From a virus: a stretch of DNA of 64,000 nucleotides. Position numbers and translations under genes: made by a program. Positions 34,495-43,108 of this stretch are shown here, one piece after another (positions within the stretch are counted from its first letter, which is position 1; each line of letters opens with the position of its first letter). The stretch lies in the IMG/VR virus record IMGVR_UViG_3300005527_000042, positions 91,714 to 155,713 of that record; one strand, given 5' to 3'. The notes under the pieces are model-generated. The model was not told the DNA's origin, did not search any database, and saw nothing but the letters and a program-made list of their open reading frames with translations.

Positions 34495-35061
34495 ATGTTT
34501 TACAAATATGATAACTCTCTACTCCTTTGGAAAAAGGATTGGAAAAAAGTAAAAATCGCGTTGTCGGTTGTAATTGTTTTGGTAATCTCTTCATTTATTT
34601 TAGGTCGTTTTATACGGTTTAAAAGTTTGGACAGTTACGAAAAAGAATTAATCGTAATTTCATTAGAAAAAGAAAAAAATAAATTTTCAGAGGATAAGTT
34701 TGTATCAGAACTAAAAAGATTAAACGTTAAATTTCCACATATTGTTATGGCTCAAGCCATTGCTGAGACGGGACATTACAAAAGTCAAGTTTTCAAGGAA
34801 AATAATAATCTGTTTGGTATGAAACAGGCGACAGTTAGAATCAACACCGCCAAAGGAACTCAAAACGGTCACGCGTTTTATGATAACTGGTACCAATCTG
34901 TTTATGATTATGCGTTTTACCAATGCCGATACCTTGGTCAGATTAATACTGAAAATGAATACTATTTGTATTTATCAAATACCTACGCCGAAGCGGGTGA
35001 AGGGTATGTTAAATTATTGAAAGACATAATTCAAACTGAAAAATTAAAAGAAAAATTTTAA
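34495..35061 (+). CDS. Membrane-anchored glucosaminidase (lysis candidate)
   Basis: A 188-residue protein with an N-terminal membrane segment (VKIALSVVIVLVISSFILG) and a glucosaminidase/FlgJ-type domain: IVMAQAIAETGHYKSQVFKE (catalytic Glu), NNLFGMKQ, AFYDNWYQSVYDYAFY. This clan cuts the glycan strand of peptidoglycan. The uncleaved anchor fits a signal-arrest-release type endolysin, but a structural role cannot be excluded. Confidence 0.83.
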   Translation: MFYKYDNSLLLWKKDWKKVKIALSVVIVLVISSFILGRFIRFKSLDSYEKELIVISLEKEKNKFSEDKFVSELKRLNVKFPHIVMAQAIAETGHYKSQVFKENNNLFGMKQATVRINTAKGTQNGHAFYDNWYQSVYDYAFYQCRYLGQINTENEYYLYLSNTYAEAGEGYVKLLKDIIQTEKLKEKF

Positions 35062-35063
35062 TC

Positions 35064-35420
35064 ATGGATATAAAACAAGTCAGGATTCTTTTGGCGTTTA
35101 TAACGGTCATAATTTTCACTGGTATTCTTCATTTTAATAAAGAAAAGATACATAACTATATTACAGATGAAAATATAGTTGAGGAAGAAATAAGTGAGGA
35201 AGTTATACCAAGGAGCGAAAAAGAGTGGTATCCTGTACCGGTAGTATCCTGTGAAGAAATATTCCAAAATCAATATCATATAACATTTGAAAATGGTGTC
35301 ACAATACTAACCAATAAACCCGCCAAAATTGGTGATACCACAAAATGTTGGATAAATGGGTGGTATAATTCCAAAATAGATGAGTCCTTAGACTCGTTGA
35401 CATTTGAAAATCCATATTAA
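35064..35420 (+). CDS. Single-pass membrane protein
   Basis: A 118-residue protein with a membrane segment at about 6-24 and a periplasmic-type domain (PVPVVSCEEIFQNQYHITFE). It starts 2 bp after the glucosaminidase gene and ends before a terminator, so the pair forms a unit. Could assist lysis; not recognised. Confidence 0.6.
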   Translation: MDIKQVRILLAFITVIIFTGILHFNKEKIHNYITDENIVEEEISEEVIPRSEKEWYPVPVVSCEEIFQNQYHITFENGVTILTNKPAKIGDTTKCWINGWYNSKIDESLDSLTFENPY

Positions 35421-35423
35421 TTT

Positions 35424-35449
35424 AATCCCCGAAAGGGGATTTTTTTTTA
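35424..35449 (+). terminator. Rho-independent terminator
   Basis: AATCCCC (35,424-35,430), GAAA loop, GGGGATT (35,435-35,441), then T run. Closes the lysis-like pair. Confidence 0.93.
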
Positions 35450-35455
35450 TTAATT

Positions 35456-35488
35456 TTTGGAAATACGATTTCTTTTTATTATATTTTG
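35456..35488 (+). promoter_or_regulatory. Bacteroidota-type promoter
   Basis: TTTGG at 35,456-35,460, 19-bp spacer, TATATTTTG at 35,480-35,488; reads towards the aminotransferase start at 35,521. Confidence 0.72.
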
Positions 35489-35520
35489 TTAGTGGTAAGT
35501 ACAGACTAACTTAGAATATA

Positions 35521-36630
35521 ATGAAAGTAAATATATCGAATGCAACCTTCTCTTCGATAGTAGGGATTGGTCAGAAAGTTAAAAGGGCGGCAAAAGAATC
35601 AGGTAATTCATATCTCGAATTAAATAGAGGTGTAAACGCTGTTACGGAAATCGATTTGACGGGAGTTATGAAACAAATTGATTTTAACTCAAAAGAGTTT
35701 CAAGTATATGCACCTAACTTGGGTATTGAAACATTTAGACATTCTATCGTTTCAGAATATTTTCCTTCATTTGCAAATTCACCTAATTTCATCAATAATA
35801 TTGCAATCACACCAGGTGGTATGCCTGCGTTAGATTTGGTTATCCAATTATTAAATGTAGAAAATATTTATTTCCCAAAATTTTATTGGGGTTCTTATTC
35901 TAAAATGGCAACAATTAGACAAAAGTCTTTTTCATTTTATGAATCATTAGAATCTTTAGAAGCATCCAATTTTAGTGAATCATCTTGTATTTTTATTTGT
36001 GACCCAAATAATCCTACAGGTGTAAAAATAGATGACAACATTCTTTTCAGAAAGATTTATGAGATATCGATGACAGGTGCGATTATAATATTTGATTCAC
36101 CATACCGTAAGTTATTTTATGAAGATGATTTCTTTGATAAAGTTGCCCATCTTGATAATGTTATTATCACCGAATCTTTTTCAAAATGGGTAGGTTTATC
36201 GGGTTTAAGAATGGGTTTCATTTTTTGTAAGGACAAGGATTTTAATTCAGAATTAAACATTCGTTTACTTTATGAATTCAATGCCGTATGTTCCCCATCT
36301 CAAATGATTATTGAGAAAGTTTTAACCACACCCGAAGGAAGAAGTTCATTAGAACAATTTAAAAATATAACAACTAATAATATCTTTAAGAATGTAAATT
36401 ACCTAAAAGAGAAAAACCTACTGGTTGAAGAAATTTACCAAGGTGGTCAACCATTAGGTATCTTCGCGGTTATAAATAAATCGGAAGATTACTTATTTCA
36501 ACATAGAATCGGTGCTGTTGGTCTTGATAAGTTTGTTTATCACGATAAGGACTTATGGTCATCATATTCTAGAATCTGCGTGTCAGTTGAGCACGAATTA
36601 TTTAAAAAATATTTACTAAACATAAAATAA
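35521..36630 (+). CDS. PLP-dependent aminotransferase, class I/II
   Basis: A 369-residue protein. IAITPGGMPALDLVIQL, FICDPNNPTGVKI, IIFDSPYRKLFYE and TESFSKWVGLSGLRMGF (Schiff-base Lys in SFSK) are the fold type I aminotransferase landmarks in order. Shorter than the usual ~400 because the N-terminal arm is brief. Substrate unknown; in the window it could supply an amino sugar or amino acid. Own promoter, not in the sugar operon. Confidence 0.87.
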   Translation: MKVNISNATFSSIVGIGQKVKRAAKESGNSYLELNRGVNAVTEIDLTGVMKQIDFNSKEFQVYAPNLGIETFRHSIVSEYFPSFANSPNFINNIAITPGGMPALDLVIQLLNVENIYFPKFYWGSYSKMATIRQKSFSFYESLESLEASNFSESSCIFICDPNNPTGVKIDDNILFRKIYEISMTGAIIIFDSPYRKLFYEDDFFDKVAHLDNVIITESFSKWVGLSGLRMGFIFCKDKDFNSELNIRLLYEFNAVCSPSQMIIEKVLTTPEGRSSLEQFKNITTNNIFKNVNYLKEKNLLVEEIYQGGQPLGIFAVINKSEDYLFQHRIGAVGLDKFVYHDKDLWSSYSRICVSVEHELFKKYLLNIK

Positions 36631-36636
36631 ATAAAA

Positions 36637-36855
36637 ATGCAAACATTAATTTTTAACACAACAACAAAAGAAGTTAAGCTTTACGAAGGTCCAAAAGAAT
36701 CTTCAAAATTATTAGAAATGATTACAGATGCACCAACTGTTAGAATAAGTGACAGTGGTTACTATGAAGTCATGAAGAAATTGGATGGAGATGAAAAAAA
36801 TATTCCTGTTTTAAGAGTACCAATTTCAAATACAAACATGTTTATCGAAAAGTAA
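36637..36855 (+). CDS. Hypothetical protein
   Basis: A 72-residue protein starting MQTLIFNTTTKEVKLYEGPK, with several short strands. Similar small beta proteins occur in many large phages. It sits between the aminotransferase and helicase genes with gaps of 6 and 1 bp. Confidence 0.6.
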   Translation: MQTLIFNTTTKEVKLYEGPKESSKLLEMITDAPTVRISDSGYYEVMKKLDGDEKNIPVLRVPISNTNMFIEK

Positions 36856-36856
36856 T

Positions 36857-38770
36857 ATGTCTAAATTTACACCCAGCAAATATCAAAAAGATATTTTCAA
36901 TTTTATTTTAAAAGATACTCGAAACGCAGTAGTTTCTGCTGTTGCTGGTAGTGGTAAAACGACGACACTATTAAAAGCTTTGGACTTAATACCTGATGAT
37001 AAATCAGTATTGTTTTTGGCATTCAATGTTAGTATACGAGATGAATTAAAAAGAAGGATTCCCGAAAATAAGAACATTGATGTCAAAACGGTCCATGGTT
37101 TCGGTTACACAATCATGAGGAATAACTATGATTGTGGTGTTGACGAAAAAAGTTTAAAGTATCGAAATCTTTTTTGGGACATCATTAATTTTTACAGTGG
37201 TGAAAAACCCGATAGTTTAGACAAATACGGATTCAACGAAGAACAAAACAAGTACATTCAAGGCATCCATGATTCTGTTCAAGGTGAGAATATTGACAGG
37301 TATAAATTTGTTACCGATGTTGTAACTCTGTGTAATTTATCGAGACAACATTTAGTAAATTTTGATATCAAACCAATTGGTGTTGGTGAGATAAATAAAA
37401 TTGCAGAGTTTCATTCTGTGAACAATCAAGATGGTGAATCCACTGCCGCATGGTATCTGTCTAAATTGGGTATGTCTTATCTAAAGGTTCTCGATTATAC
37501 CGACATGATTTCTTTACCAATCATTTTGAACCATTCGGGAGATAATTACGATTTTGTTTTTATAGACGAATGTCAAGATTTGAATTCTTGTCACCGTTTA
37601 TTGATGCAAAAAGCAATGAAACCTGATGGTGGTAGATTCATTGCTGTAGGTGACCCTAAACAAGCGATATATGGTTTTGCAGGTGCTGACCATGAGTCAT
37701 ATCAAAAATTGAAAGAACTACCAAACACGGTTGAATTACCATTGTCTTTTACATATAGAGTCTCGCCTGAGATTTTAAATTTGGTTCGACACATAAATCC
37801 AGCAATCATTGCTCATTCTAAAAATAGGTCAGGTAGAGTAATTGAAAACTTCTCCTATAAAGATATTATGGATGGGGACATGGTTTTGTGTAGAAATACA
37901 TTTCCGGTTGTCTCATTGTGTATCAAATTATTAAGTGAAGGTAAAAAATCTTATATAATTGGTTCTGATATTGGTAAGTCTTTGAAAACCATGATACTTT
38001 CTTGCAACAAGAAGAATGAAGAATATAACATGACAAACGTAATATGTTGTCTTCTTAAGGACAAAGAAAAGTTGATTGAAAAAACAATGACAAATCACAC
38101 AATGAAAAGAAGTGAAGCGTTAGAGGATAACCAAGTAATTCTATTTGGTGAAAAGATACAAGTAATAGAAGCGTTATCCCACGGGATAGATGACCCCGCA
38201 ATTGTTGTAAAGAAAATCGATGATATCTTTTCAGATGATAAAAAAAGTGGAATATGCTTGAGTAACGTACATAAATCTAAAGGTCTTGAATCAGAAAGGG
38301 TTTTTATTATCCACCCAGAATTATTTCCATCGAAATTTGCAACCTTACCATGGCAAATTGAACAAGAAAAAAATTTAGAATACGTTGCTTACACAAGAGC
38401 CAAAACCACTTTAGGATTTGTAACCGACTTTGATGCATTTGTTAACCACAAATCAAGGGACATTGACGAATCCAAATTAAAGGTGAGTAAATTTGTCGGT
38501 AGTCCTGGTATGAAAATTTATTTTGAACTAACTGTTACCGATATTAGAACCGTGAATGGTCTTTATGGGCCAACAACTGTCTATGATTTGGTTGACAAAA
38601 ATGGTAACATATTTTCTAAATTTGGTGAAATTAATACTGAATACCTAACAACTAATTTACATAAGAGCGTTTCAATTAATTCAAAGGTGTCTTTTTACGG
38701 CATAATAAAGGAACACTCAGAATTTAGGGGAAACAAGGTTACTAAATTGGGTAAGATATCTCAGTACTAA
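36857..38770 (+). CDS. UvrD/Dda-like superfamily 1 helicase
   Basis: A 637-residue protein. AVVSAVAGSGKTTTLLKAL is Walker A (motif I), DFVFIDECQDLNS is motif II, AVGDPKQAIYGFAGAD is motif III, LPLSFTYRVSP is motif IV, ICLSNVHKSKGLESERVFII is motif V and EYVAYTRAKTTLGFV is motif VI. About 110 C-terminal residues form an extra beta-rich domain (MKIYFELTVTDIRTVNG, SKVSFYGIIKE). Likely helps initiate replication or recombination, as Dda does in T4. Confidence 0.93.
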   Translation: MSKFTPSKYQKDIFNFILKDTRNAVVSAVAGSGKTTTLLKALDLIPDDKSVLFLAFNVSIRDELKRRIPENKNIDVKTVHGFGYTIMRNNYDCGVDEKSLKYRNLFWDIINFYSGEKPDSLDKYGFNEEQNKYIQGIHDSVQGENIDRYKFVTDVVTLCNLSRQHLVNFDIKPIGVGEINKIAEFHSVNNQDGESTAAWYLSKLGMSYLKVLDYTDMISLPIILNHSGDNYDFVFIDECQDLNSCHRLLMQKAMKPDGGRFIAVGDPKQAIYGFAGADHESYQKLKELPNTVELPLSFTYRVSPEILNLVRHINPAIIAHSKNRSGRVIENFSYKDIMDGDMVLCRNTFPVVSLCIKLLSEGKKSYIIGSDIGKSLKTMILSCNKKNEEYNMTNVICCLLKDKEKLIEKTMTNHTMKRSEALEDNQVILFGEKIQVIEALSHGIDDPAIVVKKIDDIFSDDKKSGICLSNVHKSKGLESERVFIIHPELFPSKFATLPWQIEQEKNLEYVAYTRAKTTLGFVTDFDAFVNHKSRDIDESKLKVSKFVGSPGMKIYFELTVTDIRTVNGLYGPTTVYDLVDKNGNIFSKFGEINTEYLTTNLHKSVSINSKVSFYGIIKEHSEFRGNKVTKLGKISQY

Positions 38771-38771
38771 A

Positions 38772-38802
38772 TTGACATTTTAAAAATTATTAATTATATT
38801 TG
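38772..38802 (+). promoter_or_regulatory. Promoter abutting a start codon
   Basis: TTGACA at 38,772-38,777 and TATATTTG at 38,795-38,802; only 4 nt separate the -7 element from the ATG at 38,807, predicting a leaderless or nearly leaderless mRNA. Confidence 0.72.
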
Positions 38803-38806
38803 AATC

Positions 38807-39292
38807 ATGGGATGTGATATTCATGTGTATTTGGAAAAATACACTTCAGTAAATGGTGAAAATAAATGGGTCAATGTTGACCATTGGCAAATAAATCCAC
38901 ATTTTGGAATGAACGATTCCGAAAGGGAGTACGACCACGTTGCTTTTTATTGGGGAAGAAATTATGATTTATTCTCAATTCTTGCGGAGGTCAGAGGTTC
39001 AATGGACCCGATTGCGGACCCAAGGGGTTTACCTGAGGATGTGACTGAGACAACAAGAAAGGAATATGAAAGAGGTGATATGGTCCATACAGCTTCTTAC
39101 TACACCTTAAAAGAACTCAAAGATTATCTGTACAATAATTCAGATAATGAAGAAATCGTTGAGAACTTAAAATATTTTGTTGACTCTATGGACAATAGGT
39201 TTAAAGAAGAATTTTGGATAACAAATGATGACCAAAAGAGGTATACGATTAAAGAGAATGGTTTTAGAGTTGTCTTTTGGTTTGACAACTAA
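38807..39292 (+). CDS. MGCDIH-family phage protein
   Basis: A 161-residue protein starting MGCDIHVYLEKYTSVNGENK, with YWGRNYDLFSILAEVRG and ADPRGLPEDVT segments typical of a conserved phage family of unknown function. Confidence 0.8.
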   Translation: MGCDIHVYLEKYTSVNGENKWVNVDHWQINPHFGMNDSEREYDHVAFYWGRNYDLFSILAEVRGSMDPIADPRGLPEDVTETTRKEYERGDMVHTASYYTLKELKDYLYNNSDNEEIVENLKYFVDSMDNRFKEEFWITNDDQKRYTIKENGFRVVFWFDN

Positions 39293-39300
39293 TTCTAATA

Positions 39301-39525
39301 ATGATAACAACAACCACAAAAGATTATTATGAATGTGTGAGATGTGGTATTAACACCTCATTCGAATATAGAATTTGTCCATGTAACAGAAAACCATGTG
39401 ATGCGATAAAAAAAGGAATTATTACAATCACAAAAAATATTACACTGGATGATGATAATTTTAAAGCCGACGGTAGGGACAGGAATGATGATATAGGACA
39501 AATGTTGGCATCATGGAATGTTTAA
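39301..39525 (+). CDS. Small cysteine-rich, zinc-ribbon-like protein
   Basis: A 74-residue protein with CVRCGINTSFEYRICPCNRK then PCD: a rubredoxin-like four-cysteine cluster plus one extra Cys. Function unknown. Confidence 0.65.
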   Translation: MITTTTKDYYECVRCGINTSFEYRICPCNRKPCDAIKKGIITITKNITLDDDNFKADGRDRNDDIGQMLASWNV

Positions 39526-39528
39526 AAT

Positions 39529-39783
39529 ATGGAAGAAAAATTATATAGTGCAGCAAAAGACTTCGTAAAGAGGTATGGACAAGATGATGTTAGTGAACAC
39601 ATCATCAACATCATTGTATCGGTAATGAGAACAAGAGATGGGGTTGGACCCATTGGGGGTAGTTTCGTTCAATCTGTTGTGAATAACGATTTGTGTGGTG
39701 CGGTAGTTAGGGCCGACAATGAATGTTTAAAACACATCAAGTTAATCGCTCTTTCAAGAAACAATTGTTTCTGTGAAGATTAA
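39529..39783 (+). CDS. Hypothetical protein
   Basis: An 84-residue helical protein (KLYSAAKDFVKRYGQDDVSE) with GPIGGSFVQSVVNNDLCGAV in the middle, followed by two Cys near the end. It resembles small phage proteins; not further recognised. Confidence 0.6.
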   Translation: MEEKLYSAAKDFVKRYGQDDVSEHIINIIVSVMRTRDGVGPIGGSFVQSVVNNDLCGAVVRADNECLKHIKLIALSRNNCFCED

Positions 39784-39815
39784 TTTTGTTTTATCAAAAA
39801 AATCATTTATATTTA
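39784..39815 (+). promoter_or_regulatory. Promoter abutting a lipoprotein start codon
   Basis: TTTTG at 39,784-39,788, 19-bp spacer, TATATTTA at 39,808-39,815 (one mismatch to TAnnTTTG); the ATG is at 39,820, 4 nt away. Confidence 0.6.
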
Positions 39816-39819
39816 GAAT

Positions 39820-40074
39820 ATGAAAAATCTAACATTTGTAATTTTTTTGGGTCTAATATTAATGTCTTGCAAGTACAAGACACAATATACTGACACTAAA
39901 ATCCCATGTATTGTTGATTCTGTTGAATATCATGGAATTGGTTGTGACAATACTTTACAAACAACTCCATATTGGAAATTGTATCTAAAAAACCCCGAAA
40001 TGAAAATAACATCGTACAGGTCATATGAAAAAGGTGATACTGTGTATGTAATCGAAAGAAAAATAAAAAAATAA
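39820..40074 (+). CDS. Small lipoprotein
   Basis: An 84-residue protein with signal MKNLTFVIFLGLILMSCKYK and a lipobox at LMSC. Two more Cys (IPC, GIGC) could pair. Function unknown; it would be anchored in the inner or outer membrane. Confidence 0.7.
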   Translation: MKNLTFVIFLGLILMSCKYKTQYTDTKIPCIVDSVEYHGIGCDNTLQTTPYWKLYLKNPEMKITSYRSYEKGDTVYVIERKIKK

Positions 40075-40077
40075 AAT

Positions 40078-40950
40078 ATGATTAATAGAATTTTTACTCC
40101 TGAATGGAAACTATGGATTTGGTCTAATATTGTGAATGGATATGATAGAGAGTCCATTTTTAATGTTTTACTTAATAATGGATTTGATTACAATTTAATT
40201 AAAAGAGAACTTGAAATTGAACCAACTAACGCGTTAATTTGGCAAAGACAATATTCACAGGAAAACCTTAATCAACCTTACGAAGTTGAACTTTATCCGT
40301 TCAATAAATCTCTATGTGATAACCCAAGAGCTTATAGAGTTGAAAATAATTTAGTTGAAATTTATCATTACCCTGAATTATTAACATTAATTGAATGTGA
40401 TGATTTGATATCGATTACAGACAAAAAATTAAACTCACAGAAAAAATCTAAGGACTTGCAATCACCCATGATTCATAAGTTAGATAAAAAGTCTGAGATT
40501 TATAAAACAGTAAATGAGAGAATCAATTCTGTTATTGGTATTCGAGATTCATTTGGTGAAGATGTTTTTATTCAAAAAATAACACCCGAATTCAATTATG
40601 AGGAAAAATACGATTTTCTACTACCTAATCAAATATCGGAGGACAAATTGTTTACAAACATGGGTAATAGATTGTGGAGTGTCCAAATATCATTGAATAA
40701 CATTACTGAGGGTGGACATCTAACTTTTAATTCAATTGAAAGAAGTGTAAAACCTGTAAAAGGAGATGGAGTAATTTGGAAAAATTTATACCATGATTTT
40801 CAACTAAACCCTTACACCAAACATACACATTTTAAAACAACCGAAGGCGATAAATACGTTTTGTTTAAGTATTATAGAATGGCTGACGGTAGTCAAGTCG
40901 TAAAAGAAGGACAACAAGAAATTGAAATTCAATTAGATGAGATTAAGTAG
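40078..40950 (+). CDS. 2-oxoglutarate/Fe(II) oxygenase-like protein (P4H type)
   Basis: A 290-residue protein. Residues about 165-265 follow the prolyl-4-hydroxylase layout: FNYEEKYDFLLP where HxD is expected, WSVQISLNNITEGGHLTFNS, VKPVKGDGVIWKN, and THFKTTEGDKYVLFKYYRM with the distal His and 2OG-binding Lys. The first metal His is replaced by Lys (K-Y-D), so activity is doubtful. Residues 1-60 form a helical N-terminal extension. Overlaps the next lipoprotein gene by 14 bp. Confidence 0.72.
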   Translation: MINRIFTPEWKLWIWSNIVNGYDRESIFNVLLNNGFDYNLIKRELEIEPTNALIWQRQYSQENLNQPYEVELYPFNKSLCDNPRAYRVENNLVEIYHYPELLTLIECDDLISITDKKLNSQKKSKDLQSPMIHKLDKKSEIYKTVNERINSVIGIRDSFGEDVFIQKITPEFNYEEKYDFLLPNQISEDKLFTNMGNRLWSVQISLNNITEGGHLTFNSIERSVKPVKGDGVIWKNLYHDFQLNPYTKHTHFKTTEGDKYVLFKYYRMADGSQVVKEGQQEIEIQLDEIK

Positions 40951-41164
40951 TATTATTTTATTTGTTTTACTCGTCACATCATGTTCTGAACCAAACACAA
41001 AACAAGTTGTAAACGATAGGAATAACCCCCAAACTATTAAACTTAGTAATCAATCCGAATACAGAGTTTTTGAATGGGAACATAAGGGACATACTTATCT
41101 CATAATCGATAGAAGTCATGGTTCAGGAATCACACACGCAGGACATTGTCCCTGTGGAAAATAA
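40937..41164 (+). CDS. Small lipoprotein
   Basis: A 75-residue protein with signal MRLSSIILFVLLVTSCSEPN (lipobox VTSC) and a C-terminal HAGHCPCG. It overlaps the genes on both sides; the HCPC tail could bind metal. Unknown function. Confidence 0.65.
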   Translation: MRLSSIILFVLLVTSCSEPNTKQVVNDRNNPQTIKLSNQSEYRVFEWEHKGHTYLIIDRSHGSGITHAGHCPCGK

Positions 41165-41255
41165 ACTTACTTCTGAACAAGAAGAGATTTTATGGTGGGA
41201 ACACTATGAGAAAATGTATTTAACCAGCGAAGATGGGGAATCTGAATTTTCATGA
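41118..41255 (+). CDS. Hypothetical small protein in overlap
   Basis: A 45-residue ORF starting MVQESHTQDIVPVENKLTSE and continuing QEEILWWEHYEK. It covers the 68 bp between the lipoprotein and the nuclease and overlaps both. Confidence 0.45.
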   Translation: MVQESHTQDIVPVENKLTSEQEEILWWEHYEKMYLTSEDGESEFS

Positions 41256-41772
41256 AGATATAAAAATCGGTCAAACTAATGAACAAGTAGTCATTGATGT
41301 ATTTGAAAGAGAATACAATGCTATTTGTGTTGGGAAGAGTGAAAAAGAAAATGGTAATTTAAAAGAGTTCGATTTAATATTCAATTTCCCAACTAAAACC
41401 CATGTGGTTGCAGAAGTCAAGACAGAAGACAAATGGGTACAACCCGGTAGAACATTACCAAACGGTGCCTATTTTCCCGGTATAGATACTGGTAACCTAT
41501 GTATTGAATTTAGGATGCACGGTAAGGACAGTGGAATAATGGTAACCAAATCAGATTTGTGGGTAATAGTTTTTATGAACATCAAAGAGATTTGGGTGAT
41601 TAAAACTAATAAATTAAGAAAATTAATTTCAGAAAATAATTTCAAAGTAAAGATAGGTGGTGACGAGGTTTATGCTGGAACTAACGTATTGATTCCTGAA
41701 GAGAAAAGGTCACATATGTATTTGATTCCAAGAAAAAACTTTGAGTCTCATTTTACAGTTTTAAAATACTAA
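41233..41772 (+). CDS. PD-(D/E)XK-type nuclease
   Basis: A 179-residue protein. KEFDLIFNFPTKTHVVAEVK has the core Asp and the ExK pair on adjacent strands, preceded by TNEQVVIDVFEREYN, where the first helix Glu lies. Residues IEFRMHGKDSGIMVTKSDLW resemble the later helix and strand. Could degrade host DNA or resolve phage DNA; specificity unknown. Confidence 0.75.
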   Translation: MGNLNFHEDIKIGQTNEQVVIDVFEREYNAICVGKSEKENGNLKEFDLIFNFPTKTHVVAEVKTEDKWVQPGRTLPNGAYFPGIDTGNLCIEFRMHGKDSGIMVTKSDLWVIVFMNIKEIWVIKTNKLRKLISENNFKVKIGGDEVYAGTNVLIPEEKRSHMYLIPRKNFESHFTVLKY

Positions 41773-42185
41773 CCAAATCTTTCTCTCACGAAATCTTGCA
41801 TTATCTTACCCATAATGTTTGCAAAATTTAATTCAGATAACTCACTTTGAGTTACAAATCTAAGATACTGACCCTCATTTAGTGGAATTTCTTCAATAGG
41901 TTTGTCAATCACACCGTGAAATATATATTTAATATTTGGGGACACATCACCCTCAATACAGACATACTTCTTCCAAAAAGAAAATCTAACTAAACTGCTC
42001 GAGTCAGTTTCAATTTCTTCTATCATTTCTCTTTTCAACGCTTCTAATGGTGTTTCTCTTTTTTCAACGTGACCACCTATAAGGTCCCAATGATTTGGAA
42101 AGGGGATATCTGGGTTGTTGTCTCTTAAATACACCAAGTATTTACCTTCAGGGTTTTGAAGAATGATTTGAGATATTTGTATCAT
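41769..42185 (-). CDS. NUDIX hydrolase
   Basis: A 138-residue protein. GGHVEKRETPLEALKREMIE then EI matches the Nudix box (G-x5-E-x7-R-E-x2-E-E). The start QISQIILQNPEGKYLVYLRD is the usual strand pair before it. Hydrolyses nucleoside diphosphate derivatives. Encoded opposite to its neighbours, convergent with the nuclease. Confidence 0.93.
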   Translation of the reverse strand: MIQISQIILQNPEGKYLVYLRDNNPDIPFPNHWDLIGGHVEKRETPLEALKREMIEEIETDSSSLVRFSFWKKYVCIEGDVSPNIKYIFHGVIDKPIEEIPLNEGQYLRFVTQSELSELNFANIMGKIMQDFVRERFG

Positions 42186-42223
42186 AATTTTGATTTATAA
42201 AGATAAATATTTATACTTTACGT

Positions 42224-42403
42224 ATGAAAATAGTTTTATTAACATTTGGTATATTGTTTCTAATTGTAACCTGGTTGTTTGCAACTGCAACAACCATAAA
42301 CGGAGAGCACAATCGAACAGCATTTAAAATTAAATCATTATTTTATTGGGTTGCTGTGACCTCATCATTTTGTTTGGGGTATATGATTGCCTCAAAATTT
42401 TAA
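42224..42403 (+). CDS. Small two-segment membrane protein
   Basis: A 59-residue ORF: MKIVLLTFGILFLIVTWLFA forms the first membrane segment and FYWVAVTSSFCLGYMIA the second. Unknown function. Confidence 0.6.
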   Translation: MKIVLLTFGILFLIVTWLFATATTINGEHNRTAFKIKSLFYWVAVTSSFCLGYMIASKF

Positions 42404-42414
42404 ATCGACAATAA

Positions 42415-42618
42415 ATGAACAACGCAGAAACTCACGAATTTTATGGATGGATGGCTTTTAATGAAGGATTCTTTCACGAGTGGAGAGATGAGGTTGCGAA
42501 CAGACTTTTAAAATTAAGTCCCCATGAGTGTGCTAGAGATGATTTTAGGGCGAATTTGTCAATTGAGGTTTTTAACGAAATGACTAAACGCAAAAATAAT
42601 CTTGAGTTAGGGGAATAA
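42415..42618 (+). CDS. Hypothetical protein
   Basis: A 67-residue protein starting MNNAETHEFYGWMAFNEGFF, with LLKLSPHECARDDFRANLS. Directly abuts the next gene. Not recognised. Confidence 0.55.
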   Translation: MNNAETHEFYGWMAFNEGFFHEWRDEVANRLLKLSPHECARDDFRANLSIEVFNEMTKRKNNLELGE

Positions 42619-43083
42619 ATGGTGGATATGACTTTTTTAGAAAAAATAAAAGTAGTTGTTGATAGAAGATATAATTCCGAATTGTTAAAAAGGCACGACG
42701 GTGATTTCTTTTGTAATAAATGGTGGTGCTTTAAAGTCAAAGTAGAGACAATACCAATGTCCGAAATTAAAACAAGAGTAAAATCAATTCATTTAAAACC
42801 AATACATAAACAAATTGAATTAGATATAATAGAAAGAGGGTTTGATTATAATAAGGGTCACATCTATCTAACAAACAAAAATTATATTTTTGATGGTTAT
42901 CATAGGTACTTTATTTTAAAAAGACATTTTGACGATTCACTATTAATTACCGTTTATAGGTTGACAAATGTCAGTAGCGGATTCACATATGCATTTAAAA
43001 TGTCTATTATACATTTGTTTGTAAAAATTTATAGATTTTTGTTTAAAAGAGATAAAGGACAAATCATAGAAATAAATTTGTAA
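42619..43083 (+). CDS. ParB-like/sulfiredoxin-fold protein
   Basis: A 154-residue protein. HLKPIHKQIELDIIERG and YLTNKNYIFDGYHRYFILK match the ParB-like nuclease fold, where the D-G-Y-H-R-Y turn binds nucleotide. The C-terminus is basic and apolar (IIHLFVKIYRFLFKRD). A second Met at 42,628 is also possible. Function unknown. Confidence 0.6.
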   Translation: MVDMTFLEKIKVVVDRRYNSELLKRHDGDFFCNKWWCFKVKVETIPMSEIKTRVKSIHLKPIHKQIELDIIERGFDYNKGHIYLTNKNYIFDGYHRYFILKRHFDDSLLITVYRLTNVSSGFTYAFKMSIIHLFVKIYRFLFKRDKGQIIEINL

Positions 43084-43108
43084 TCATTTAATTGAGATAA
43101 TTATAGAT

